Source: Lithospermum erythrorhizon
Lineage: Eukaryota; Streptophyta; Magnoliopsida; Boraginales; Boraginaceae
Direction of reading: 5' to 3'
NCBI GenBank assembly: GCA_019722365.1
Contig: JADFUC010002408.1
Coordinates: forward strand, 1-64,000
Length of the DNA: 64,000 bases
A program made the position numbers and the translations under genes. Under the pieces are notes generated by a model, which saw nothing but the letters and a program-made list of their open reading frames with translations, had not been told where the DNA came from and did no database searches. Shown here in pieces: positions 1-11,783 of the stretch; position 1 is the stretch's first letter; every line of letters starts with the position of its first letter.

Positions 1-193
1 ATCAGTACTTCGTTCAGTTACGTATTGCTAATCACTTTGACTAATCCAACATTATCCCACCTTTTTTCTCGGCAAAACCTAAATCCATGCGAAAGTGTAC
101 AATTGATCATTTTTTGTGCTAAAAAATGAGGTCGATTTTTTTATCTCGTGTGGAAATAGTCTCACCCTTTTTCTCCCATAGCTTCAATCTTAG

Positions 194-916
194 AACTTAT
201 ATTTTCTAATGCAAATTCTCCTGGGAATTGCAAACACTGAACTACAGTTTGAAATGGCGATGAGGGATCAAATCATAAACAACCAAAGGGAAGCACAAAG
301 AAACTTATGGAATCTGCTTTTGAGTTTAGGGCTTGATGAGAAGCAAATATTTGAGCTGGGAGCAAAGCAAGGAATAAAAATTGAAGACTGCTCAGTAACA
401 CCTGAAGTTCACTTACCTAGTAGAAGACTATCACCAGATTTAGAAAATGGACGGCAGACTGATTGTACTTCTTTCTCTTTTTCGGTGTGGAATGGTCGAT
501 CATGTACTGGACCGTCTTGCATCTCTCCACAACAGCTAGAATTTAGTTCTAAATCAGTCTCTTCTGAGTGCTTGAAATTGCCTCCTACGCTATGCAGAGA
601 GGAGCACCATAGTTCCTATTACTACACTTCTCATAATCATCCTTCATCGGCTTATACAAGGCCTGCTAGAAGTCAAAACTGGTCTAATCTGTCGAGTTCA
701 CCACATGGCTACTCTGACAAATATCCCTGTGATCGACGACATTCCTATCAAGACTTGATCTCTCAGTTTTCACCATGCAATCAAAATGGTGTGCCAGATC
801 CTCTAATAGCAGCTAACTTTAGGCAAGAAGAACCTCAGGTATGCTTCCAAAAAAGTTAGACTGACTACATAATTGTCGGATCATATTATTCAATTCAGGT
901 ATGGAAGTATGATTGA
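194..916 (+). CDS. Kinesin heavy chain, C-terminal exons (probably kinesin-8), partial gene
   Basis: This is the 3' end of a gene whose motor domain lies outside the window. The frame is open from just after the stop at 191-193. Around 239-400 it encodes a charged helical stretch (ELQFEMAMRDQIINNQREAQ, then NLW..LGLDEKQI..LGAKQGIKIED) that I recognise from the tail of plant kinesin-8 proteins. A Ser/Pro/Tyr-rich, probably disordered tail follows. The acceptor could be the AG at 192-193 or the CAG at about 238. At 836-838 the CAG codon meets GTATGC, a good donor. The acceptor CAG at 896-898 gives a last exon at 899-916 encoding VWKYD and a stop. Without splicing, translation ends at 859 after VCFQKS. 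Family assignment is from memory of conserved tail motifs, so subfamily is less certain than 'kinesin'. Confidence 0.6.
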
Positions 917-1250
917 GGAAGTTGTTACTTTATGGTTAGGGTGCATGGAAGAGAACCAGACCATCACTGCCCCCAGCAGGGCAGAGTGAGGAGCCATTCA
1001 GAGGCATGAGGGCACATCACAATGTAACAGATAGATTTCAGGTTGATTGTGGCCCACTTAGTAAAGGTATATCATCCCTCAACTCCAACCTTATTCTCCC
1101 AAAGCCACCACCAATCAACCCCCATGGCTCTCGATCTTTGCCTTCCACTGCAGCTTTTATGCAGATATTTCATTGGCCAAACGATAAATGATCTTACATC
1201 CTTGTAGATATTGTTCTGCTTTCACTCCATTCGATCACATACCCAATTCT
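917..1250 (+). other. Probable 3' UTR and downstream flank of the kinesin gene
   Basis: The sequence is mixed in composition and less AT-rich than the spacer beyond. A 61-codon open stretch at 1006-1191 has no recognisable similarity and is probably untranslated 3' sequence. No clear AATAAA signal was identified, so the transcript end is not fixed. Confidence 0.35.
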
Positions 1251-3243
1251 TTGCTTTCATGAAGTGTACATATCCTAGATGTTAGTCTCATTATCAAGGT
1301 AGTTATGGCCCTTAGAACGTAGCTGCTATTCTGTTTAATTTGTTTCGCTCTAGTGATTGATGCTTAATTGTGCAATCACTTGGCGTTGTATACATGTGAA
1401 TAGTTTCTATTTCTAGGCAGTATCTCCTGTATGATCTGTTCGTCATGGAGGATGTAGCTTAAGGTAATTTCCCCCCTTCTCCACTAGCAACTTGTAATGA
1501 TCAACTTCTTATCGGCGTTTTGTAGTATGAGGGCATTGTTCATTCCACGATGCGACATTTCTGAACGGAGTTATTTGATACTCCATATATAAGTATGTTT
1601 AATAGACTCGTAACGTTCTTGAAAATTTGATACTCCATACTATTTAATAGTTTTGGTTTTTAATTTCCTTATAAATGGGTATTTAAAAGGTATTACTTTG
1701 TGTAGTAGTCGCTTGTGCTCCCTTTGATGTTCAAGAAAATCCCAGATTTCTTTCATGGAACAACAATTTATATTTACATCTTTCTGCAGCCATTCATCTA
1801 ATTATGTAATAGAAGTATAGAACAACCTTACCGTGCTATATATAGGGAATGTCGATTATTGAAAAACATTCAATTTTTGAACTACATTGCTCGAGACTTT
1901 GAACATATAATATGTTAAACTGAACGCTTGCCATCTTCAATGTATACTTTGATCCCCAGCCCAATAGTGATACCGTAATAATTTGGTCCGTGACACAAAA
2001 ATTGAAATCAATAATTTACTAGTTACCAGGGGTGCTAGTGTGACGATTTCACACTTATCAAACATAAATGTTAATCTTCCACCATTTTTCATGTGGCGGC
2101 TTCACACTTTAATAATGATTAATTAAATTGTTTCTTCAAATGATAATTGATTATAACGTTAATCTTCCACCATTTATCTATACAAATAACGTTAATGACC
2201 TAATATCTCAGAACTGATTGATGTTCAAAATTAATTGAATTTAAAAAATTCGTTTACTTAATATTGTAAGTATGGAGTATAGAATAGGGATACTATTTTA
2301 TCAATAATTATCAATAAACATTATTTTTTCTTAAAAAAATCTCTATTAATTTCTTAATGTTCTCATAAAGTACAATAATATTATTGAGGAAGTGGACGTT
2401 GACATCCATTTGAAAAAATCAGGTGATATTATTCCTTTTTCTTCATGAGTTATTTTATTTCTATTTTTCATTAATTTTTCTTGTTTTTTCAAGTTATAAT
2501 ATTTAATATTTTGGTCTTATTTTTTTTTTGTTATATAATTATTTTAAAACTGATTAAAACCTACTTGAGTTCAATAATATCAAAAGAAATATGAACATAT
2601 AGCAATCTTATGCATGGCAAAGGAGAAGTTAGAAAACATAAATGTCATTCTATTATTGATGATCTTACATCAAAGAATGCTCGAAGAAAACATATTTTGT
2701 AATCTTCTATTCCAATTCACTTTTAAGTTTTGTTTTTCGATGATAGGAATTACTAATTAAAAAGATAGGAAAGTTTAATACTCCATCTATTTTTATTTAC
2801 TTGATTATGTAGCAAAAAAAAATATTTTCTTTTACTTAATTATATAGGATTTCAAATGCAACTTTATATTAATTTTTATACTTTTGTTGTTTAGGGAAAA
2901 TATCAATAATTGAAAAATCAAACCAAACAAAATGAAAAAAAATGGTTTGAGAGAAAGCATTTGTTTAGACTAGGCAAATTTTGAATAGTGATGGAAGCTA
3001 CTAAACTCCTATTTATACACATGCTTAGTACTTATTAGTATCTCATAAAGAAATTGTACAAAAATCCAATAGTGGGTGCTAACTTTGTTTCATTAGCTCT
3101 AATTATTTTCTTGGTCAACTCAATCATTCAGCCATTCCTTGCAGAGATCTATAAAATCTACTTAAGACCATAACCATTTTTGCAATTTCCAAATACTACT
3201 CATTTTCAAGATTGTAATATAGAGTGGCAAAAGAAATCAACCC
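1251..3243. other. AT-rich intergenic spacer between kinesin and bHLH genes
   Basis: There is no supportable gene. Long A/T runs dominate. A TACTCCATCTATTTTTATTT-like stretch near 2781 resembles one end of a Stowaway-type MITE, but no opposite end was found. The last few hundred bases should contain the promoter of the downstream bHLH gene. Confidence 0.4.
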
Positions 3244-3317
3244 ATGGATCTACTATCTACAAAATGGTTGTCTGAAATGGAAAGCCTATCATCTATATTT
3301 GCCTACTTCATATATAT
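3244..3317 (+). CDS. Candidate first coding exon of the bHLH gene
   Basis: ATG at 3244 opens MDLLSTKWLSEMESLSS, which resembles the N-termini of this bHLH subgroup (for example STRWFSEQE in Arabidopsis bHLH25, from memory). The frame stays open to TAA at 3319-3321. The only obvious donor (ATAT|GTAACT at 3318) leaves two extra bases, while the acceptor TTTTTTACAG at 3486 needs phase 0, so the join is out of frame as written. Either the donor is unusual, a base is wrong, or the gene now starts at 3490. Confidence 0.45.
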
Positions 3318-3486
3318 GTAACTCTAGGTCTACCTAGCTAGTGAAATTACATGATTAATACTGCTAAACCAATATCCCCTCCTTCCATAATAATCTATAT
3401 ATATATATTTGAGTCTACAACTTTATTTTATTTTTATAATTTTATGGGTGAGATATTAGTTTGAATAATAGTTAATTTTTTTACAG

Positions 3487-6400
3487 GAAATGAATGATGA
3501 TTCAACACTCAATGATCAATGGCAGCACATGAGCACTATTGAAAATGATAGCTTCGATTTCAAACCATTTCCTTCCACTACCAACATAACCGCATATGAT
3601 CATAATAATCACAATAATAACAATTATGTTTCTCAAGTTAGCCAGAAATCATGGAAAATAAACGGTGCCATCGATAAGGGCTCTTCTAATAATTCCCCAT
3701 CTTCCTCTACTATTATTTCTTTCGGGAATAGTGAGTCCCCTCGAGTCAGTAGGGAGAGTCGGGCTTCTGAAAAGAAGAAATCTTCGTCTTTGTCTCCATC
3801 TTCATCGTTTGCTCATCATCATCAAATCTCCAGCGTGGAGAATGTTTATGATCCTTTAGACTATGGGGAAATGAAGAAGGGTGTTGCTAGAACACCAGAG
3901 CAAGCTCAAGATCATGTTATGGCTGAAAGAAAAAGAAGGGAGAAAATGACTCAGAAATTTGTCGCACTTTCTACACTCATTCCTGGCCTAAAAAAGGTAC
4001 CACTAACTTCACTAAGAACTCAGTCGATTTGTCTTATCATCAATCAAATACGGAGTATATCATGAAAATATAACTAGGATAGTGATCCGCAACTTTTAAG
4101 TAGACTCATATATGGTTTTTAAGTCATGTGTTTTGTTATTTTATATTATAAGAGTCACCAAAGCTGCTTGATAGGAAAGGTCGAATTGGAGTCTTGCGCG
4201 TGATGTGTCACTCTATGGCTTTATTGAATGAATAATTGTTGAATTTATACTTTGATTGGGAAATTAACAGTTTCATGTAATATTATACCCTCAAATACCG
4301 ATTTCTTTATCATGTAGTAAAATATGCCATTTTTCTTTTTCTTGTCATATAATAATTGATATAATTTTATGCTTGTCTTTCCACTTTTATCTCTTAATAA
4401 AATACTTTTTATTTTCATAATTAATTAAAGTAGTTTTTGATAAAGTACTTTTTTAGTATATATTAGTAATATTAATAAGCTGCTTAAATAAAATGCACTG
4501 CGCCAAAGCTATTCAGTAAATTGAGATGGAGGAGTAATTCAATACTACATCATTATTTGTTTATTAGTGAGAAGGTTGGTCGAACTTCGATTTCATTGAC
4601 AAAACAACTAGATCATCCAGATTAAAACGAAGATATCATTATCTTTTATCCCTGGTAGTTAACATAGTCTAGTCTATATGGTTATTTTCCAGAATATGAT
4701 TTGTAGAAGGCTCAAGTCATTAAGTGGTGTTGTATGTTGAAACATAAGCATGATATATGGAGGTGAATTAATTACTTTTGTTACAAAAAACGATTTTAAT
4801 TATATGAAGTTATGGAATTAGGGAGGCATCACGACTTTCGCTCTCCTAACTTTTAAAATATGAGGTAATAGTAAATATGGCCCAGATAGTGGGAGTCGGG
4901 AACACATGTGGAGTGCCCGTAATTTTAAAATTACAGTGTCTTCATGTAATTTTACAAAGAGAGATTACAAATCGAGATTAAATGGCCGAACTATTGAATC
5001 TCGCGAGAAATATACTTGAGTCTGTCGATGCGTTTTACGTTAACGTATAAGCTGTACAAAAGTCGAATTTGGGGAAGGTTTACGATTTATGGTAATTTGT
5101 GGATCGTCTTGAAACACTAAGCTATCGAGAATTTAAATGACAATCTAAAATCAATGTCTAGGTCAAATCGACAATTTGCTATTTGAAAAACTATATTTTT
5201 AGTATTTATTTTTTTGAATTATATTCATTTTTGAAAAAAATTATCTGGATCGTCCCCCACTCTTTTATATTTTTCCCTGTTAGTCTAGTATTGATTTATT
5301 TGTCCCTCATGTATAAAATTTTGATCCCGTCGCTAATTACATGCAATAACAATATGTTGATGGTTATCGATATCGATGCAGTTGGACAAGGCAACTGTGC
5401 TCGGAGACGCTGTGAACTACATAAGAGAGCTACAAGGGCGTGTAAAAGAACTCGAGGTGAAGGGAAAACAAAACGATGATTCCATAAACATTAATCCACC
5501 AAAAAGGGGCAAATTAATTTCTAGTTATGATTGTGATAATGCATCTTCATGTGATGAGAATATTGATGGCAGTTGTAGCAGTAGTGTTGTGTTTGATGGC
5601 TCAGAAAATCAGATATTACCAGAGATTGAAGTGAGAGCAGCAGAATTCAATGTGATGGTAAGAGTTCACTGCAAGAACCAAACTGGTGTGATAAAGAATG
5701 TGTTGGGTGAGATAGAGAAGCATAATCTCTCAATGATCACCAGCAGTGTCATGCCCTTTGGTTATAACAGGCTACATATGACCTTTATTGCTCAGGTACT
5801 TACTTATCTCGGTAATTTATTAGCTCCCCTTTAGGCTTTAAACATTATCGGGTATCCAGACAAATAATTTGAATAGAAACACATACATAATATTATCGGT
5901 CCGATTCGGTCGAATATCGCTTAATTTGAATCGGGATCGGACCAGATAGGCTTTGTCGATGCATCTTGGTCACGTTACATGATGTCGATGCAGGTAGATG
6001 CCGTTTATTATTATTTTTTGGATATGTCGTTGAATTTTTAATATTTTGGGTATTTTTTACATATATCCAAAATTTTGGAAATGACTATCGGAGTTCTGGA
6101 GTCAGGTCTAATTATTGGATATTGGTAAAAATAATACTTCGTACGGCCAAACACGGGTAGTAGGTATGGGTAAGCATAATCCCGGTTTTCGGTGGTTCAG
6201 GTTGCCGAACCACTTAATAGCTCTACTTTTCAGCCTACTTCACAGATAGTAAACGAATCGAACTTTTTTTTGAGTTATATGCAACTCGAACAAAACGATT
6301 TAAAACTTCGATTTGGTTCTGCTCGAAGTTTGAAGGAACATTAAAAATCTAAGCTCGAGATGGTTGAAATTGTTCAAAGATAGATGTTTCTATTCGAATG

Positions 6401-8611
6401 ATTCAATGTTCAAACCTATACTTTGAACCCAAAATGGAGGTTCGAGTTCGGCTAAACTATATTGAACCGAAGCTTGAACAAAGCTTTTCAAGTCGAATAT
6501 TTAAGAACCGAATAAAGCTTTATTCTCTTTTATAGAGGTTGGAGTTTCATTATAATTATCATAATGCCCATCTATGATTGAGTTTATCATGGTAATTACT
6601 CTACCAAATTACCAATTTTTGTCATATATGAAATAGGCATCTTCCAGATGCTTGAAAAAGGGATCCCAATAAAAAAGAGTTTGGCTATACACGTTGTATT
6701 TCTTTTGAGATACGACATTATTGCAAGATCTTTTCAATTATAGAAACGTGATCGGATTATAAAAGTATGAGATAACCAGATAGGCAAGTCAAGCATCGAT
6801 CAATATTACAAGATCTCAATATTATAGAGCTACATATATTATACATATACTTGTTTAATTTAGGCTTTTGGCCGAGGCTAGAGTCTTAAATGAAAATCTG
6901 GCCAAGCCGGGCAGATGGTAGGCAGAAAATAACGAAATTTTGGAGCCGTCGAACCGGCAGATTGAGTTCGTCGGCTTAGAGAGCCCAATTTAGGTTCGGC
7001 ACTTTGAAATAACCCGAGCCGACAGATTCCCAAATTTTGTGTAGATTTTGATTTTATTTATTATCACTGAATGCTTAGTATTTGCGTGCATTTAAGAGAA
7101 TTTAGATTTAAGCTTTGTTCGTTATTGATATAATGAGAAATAAAATATATATAATCTTTCTAAAACTAATAATATAAGGAATCTGAGATATGTAAAAATA
7201 GTGATATTGTGTATTGAATGTGTATGTAGATTATATTATTAATCTTAAAAGGAGTTCGTTGAAATTACAGGGTTAAATCCCAGTTTGGGAGCAATTTTGA
7301 GTTGAGGCGATATCTTTCAAAGTAATACCAGCCAGAAAGTTAAGCAGAGCGGTAGGCAGATGGGAGCGGAGTAGGATTGGGCGGATCGGGCAGAGCCCGA
7401 TTGGGTTCGGCGTTGAAGCAGATGAAATAGGTTCGGTTAATTTTGAGGGCAGGCAGATTTGGAACCACAGCCGAGACCTCGCAGTATCGATTAATTTTTT
7501 ATGTGATGTGAATTTTTACATCTTGTCCCAGAAGCGGCTCGCAGCATATTTTTGCTGGACAACCCCCACGAAAATTTCCTTAGCACATGCAGGCGTCGCG
7601 AACTCGCAGGCACAATTTTAAATACATAATATCAAATAATCAAACTTGATAAAAGAAATCAAAATTAATTCTTTAAATGAATTATATAAATAAAATGAAT
7701 GTGAGCAAATCAGTTATATCATTCTGAAACTAGTGACATTATTACCATAGCTATGATACAAATAGAAAAATTAATACAAGTAAAGCATGAATCAAAACAA
7801 TATAGCACTAAAAATCAATTCATATTACAAGCTAATAATATTGCAGAAAGTTTCGATCTTTCTACTTGCGTTGATGGCTTGGTGCTTGCGTTGATGGGAA
7901 GCTTAGTCTCAACGATTTCTCATTTAAGGAAGTCCAAAGTGGTGAAATGGTTGGAATTTTTAAATGAGAAATCTGAGTCTGCTCTTGAATTGATTTCATT
8001 GGGGTTAGTTTGTAGAGATTCTGCACTTTGTAGACCTGGATTGTTGGTGGACTATTTCACGGTTTTAACCGTCTATTCATTGTATGAGGAGAGCTAAGTC
8101 GAAGTTTGTTCTTCGCGTTGATTTCTACTGTCTTTCTATCTGTTGTTACAGGAGTGCGTGAGTTGGGTTGTTGGGATGGGGGTTAGTAAAACAGGGAGGT
8201 AGGAGGGTGTTGGTAAATGCTTAGTGGGGAGGGGGGTGAGGGTGAGGTAAGGATAAGGTGGAGTATGTTAAAAATAAAGGGGTGAAGATTTGGCCCAATT
8301 ATGTAATATATTTTAGGTGTAGGAGGGTCGAGGGGTGTACAGGCAAAGACGAAAGTTTAGGAGGCTATCAAGAGAAAAAGCAATATGAAGTGCCGAGACA
8401 AAATAGAAATTTCATGGAACACATAAAAAATTAATCGATAGTTAAAAAGGTCTCCTACATGATTAATTGTATACTTTTGTCTACAATTTATTGGACCCCA
8501 ATTTATTTATCATCTCTATTTATTATTTTCTTGCAGGTGGATGCTGGTTGTGAACTAACACCAAAAGACCTGGCAGATAATCTTCGGAGAACCATTCTTA
8601 ATTTGGTCTAA
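3487..8611 (+). CDS. bHLH transcription factor, subgroup IVa (bHLH18/19/20/25-like), exons 3487-3996, 5382-5795, 8537-8611
   Basis: This is a predicted nuclear, DNA-binding dimeric transcription factor. The first main exon (usable ATG at 3490) carries an Asn/Ser-rich N-terminus and then the basic region and helix 1: QDHVMAERKRREK has the His-Glu-Arg triad typical of E/G-box binders, followed by FVALSTLIPGLKK. Donor AAG|GTACCA is at 3996/3997. Exon 2 (acceptor GATGCAG, 5381) supplies helix 2 (LDKATVLGDAVNYIRELQGR), a Ser/Asp-rich linker and an ACT-like domain (LPEIEVRAAEFNVMVRVHC.., IEKHNLSMITSSV). Donor CTCAG|GTACTT is at 5795/5796. The last exon (acceptor TTGCAG, 8536) encodes VDAGCELTPKDLADNLRRTI and ends LNLV at 8609-8611. 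All three joins are phase 0, giving about 331 residues from 3490, normal for the group. Members regulate iron responses, defence or specialised metabolism, but sequence alone does not say which. One oddity is Leu instead of the usual Met at the start of exon 2. Confidence 0.88.
3997..5381 (+). other. bHLH intron 1 (about 1.4 kb)
   Basis: The GT-AG boundaries fit the bHLH domain exactly. The intron is AT-rich, with no second gene seen. A GAGATGGAGGAGTA string near 4524 looks like one end of a Stowaway-like MITE without a clear partner. Confidence 0.7.
5796..8536 (+). other. bHLH intron 2 (about 2.7 kb), expanded by repeat sequence
   Basis: The boundaries GTACTT...TTGCAG join the ACT-like domain in frame. 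The intron contains a block at about 5880-7480 rich in TTCG, TCGAA and GGTTCGG words, resembling blocks at 18640-18800 and 46930-47480. A second GTCGATGCAG acceptor-like string lies at 5984-5993. An open frame of 114 codons at 7753-8097 has no recognisable domain and is not called a gene. Confidence 0.7.
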
Positions 8612-8674
8612 AACTTAAATTTAATATTCGATGTTGGAGCCTCTACAAGCATATCTTCTACTAATTATTAATGT

Positions 8675-8906
8675 TGTTATGGAAGTAATGTGGATATCTT
8701 TTCCACCAAGTTATCTTGTCTAGTAAAAAAGGAGATAGATTATCTATCAAGATATTAAAAGCTAACCTTTCACAAAGTAATCTTGTATATATTATATATT
8801 GAAAATACATAAATAAACCTTCATTGTATTGTATCTGGCTTTTAACTGTCTAATGATAAAAGATATTACCACTCGCTTGTTTATTATTATTTTACATGCA
8901 TTCACA
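8675..8906 (+). repeat. 5' LTR of the copia element
   Basis: The repeat starts TGTTATGG and probably ends ..TTCACA. It contains TATATATTATATATTG near 8786 and AATAAACC near 8811, as expected for a promoter and polyadenylation region. The exact right edge is uncertain because no canonical primer-binding site follows. Confidence 0.65.
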
Positions 8907-11739
8907 TTGTTACTTGAATTATAATGCATATAGCGATTATAATAACGTCGAAACTTTTGAATTGAGTTGAGAAAATAGCGAGTTTGGTAGCCTTAAGCCC
9001 ACAGCCCAATGTTTATCGAAATGCGTCAATCTTTCTTTTATTCAGATTATTAAATGTTCGATAATATTGAAACATAGCATATGTCGTTAATATGAGATGA
9101 GACAAAGCATTGTTGGCTATACTGTATCTTTATTGAAGCCAATGGAAAATTATGTAGTTTATTTTATAAAATATTCAATAGGCTTCGTATATGTAAGTAT
9201 ATATATACTAAATTATTGTAGAGGTTGTTAATGAATAATGATAACTCCATCAAATATACTAGTCAAGCACCTTATTGCATGATGACTATCATATATTATA
9301 TTTAGACAAATTAATGGGTGTATAACAAATATATGGTAGTTTTTACATATTTATCAATTTTGTCAGGGTGAAATATGAGTAATTGTATACGATAATTAAA
9401 TGCTTATCATCGTTGTTATTGACATTTACAAATATATATAATGTAATCCTGAAACAATATTTATACATATAATTTATGATATATTAAACATTAGATATAT
9501 ATACATGAAAGGGTCAAAAAAAGACAATTATCAAAATAACTAAATCTAGAAGATTTATTGATGATTAATTTAGATATATTTGTGCATATTCCTGATATAT
9601 AATATATGATTCGCGATGATATTTTGAGTCAGGAAAGTAGTTCATGCAGAACATGAATAATATTGATGGGGCTAAACTTGGACCTAAATTTCGAAGATTT
9701 ATTAATGATTATATTTGATATTTGTTTTGAGTCACCATTAGTTTTAATATGTGATTGATATTTCGTTAATATTTGAGACACATTTGAAATATGTTCCTTA
9801 TTAATATTCGAAAAGACATTTGATATATATTAACTTGTCCGGAAAATAAAAATGTCGATCATTTGATTATATTAATGATTATTTAATCCAAACAAATACT
9901 GATATCTATTATTAGATATATATATGTCTTGAAGGAGCATTTATATGGCACTGAAAAGAACATTTGGTTATTTATCCGATCTTGAGGAAATATGATTTTT
10001 GATTATCCACTAGTTCGGAAAGATCGAGGGGCACAGAATTGACTTGTCCAGTATAAATTAGGGTTTTGAATATTCCAAAAACAAAATTCTATCATTACCC
10101 TCGTTATTTTGAAAATAATACAAAACCTTATGAGTTAGAAACCTTGAGACAGAAGGCTACGTATAATTTGAAAATTCGATTGATTAAATGGATAAAATTT
10201 TATTGATTAATTATTACATGTAATTTATTATAGGTAAGGAAATGTAATACAAATGAAATTGCACAGTGTGTGTGGCGTATGGTAGTGTAAAAATTAATTG
10301 AATGCTTTCAGAAAATGACATATCATTCTTGAAGAATAATGGGTGTCCACACTGTCGTAGTTGGTATTGTAATTATCTGCATTATGCGAAATTTAGTTAC
10401 AGGTAAGGTAAGATTTGGTATTCAGTAGTCGCTTGTGTGTGGCTATTTTCATAGGCTGCGCGGTGTATGATTTTCAATATCGATAGGATTACAGCGATAA
10501 CGTGGATAAAGAAATATGTCTTCGGATAGTGTAACTTGACTCGTACCATTAGCGATAAAAAATATTTTTCATCACAATAACCTGAGAACATTTGTCCCAA
10601 TTATGCCAGCGTTGAGGCAGCAAAGTGAATGTTAGAAGGCTAATATTTGTCAAAGTGTAGCAAAATCGATTGAAGGCTCTTGGAAAAACTAATATATTGT
10701 TACGAAGTATGAAACGTGTTTCCATATCAGTACACTTTTTGTCAGCCAGAAAGTTTGAGAATTATGAAATTTATTATTTAGCATAACCGGTTAGACCGTC
10801 GGGTTAGTTCTGATGCGAAGAATAATTGAATATTTAATTGGGCGCCGTTGAAGAGTCGATAAAGCGTAAGTTTGAAGAATTTGTATGAAACATGGTGTAG
10901 CTCAGGTTATTTGTTGTGGGCGCGTTGAATGCAATCTGATACGGTGTCGTTGGAAAATGTTGCAGTATGTAGTAACACTTGTTCGCGATATACCAAATTA
11001 TTATACAAGCTCACCAATATAGTTGGTTTGGTCAAAAACTACATATTTTATCCTCCGGTTATCGTCGTCATATATTCGATGTATGCATAAATAATGACTT
11101 TTTTAAATAATTATTATACGAGAAGGTATGTACGTACATATCTTGGAAATCTGAGAGTGAAATTAATTTATCAAGTAATTTTTCATTGTGATATATCAAT
11201 GTTTTTCAACATTGAGTGGGGAGAGCTTAGTATACAAGCTGAAAAATAGTACATCTTGAAATAAGAAATATCACTATCTTTATATGATCCATGAAGATGA
11301 ATAAATATGAGCCGAATTTGAGAGATAACACGAACAATTCAAGGGATAATATGAGCAGAAGTTATTCACCAAAGAGCAAATTTATGACCTCGAATAGTAA
11401 TAAAATAATGTACCGGTTGTAATCACTTCGAGAACTAGAATGTAGGTTATTTGAAGAGCGAATTGTAGATGAATAGTTAAAATGGAGTGAAGATATGACA
11501 TTAAAGATGAGTACAGAAGAATATCGCATCTAGAAGAGATAGATGAATAGTATATCTAAGCTAAGCTAAATCTATAAATAATGTCCTAGAAGACATGTAC
11601 ATAACAAATTCGCTGACTATTATGAGATCTCAGTTATCATGAACATGGTGGAACCAAAATTAAAGAATTGTCGACAATAAATTAAGAGCTCTATATAATG
11701 AAACTTGATATGAGGATAAAATCTATGCCATTAAGTAGT

Positions 11740-11742
<3 letters not shown>

Positions 11743-11781
<39 letters not shown>
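11743..11781. repeat. (TA)n microsatellite
   Basis: An uninterrupted run of TA dinucleotides lies inside the copia interior. Confidence 0.9.

Positions 11782-11783
<2 letters not shown>

Noticed and set aside
7753..8097. 114-codon open frame in the second bHLH intron
   Set aside because: No recognisable domain, lies wholly inside a well-supported intron, and contains a short internal duplication (GCGTTGATGG) typical of noncoding sequence.
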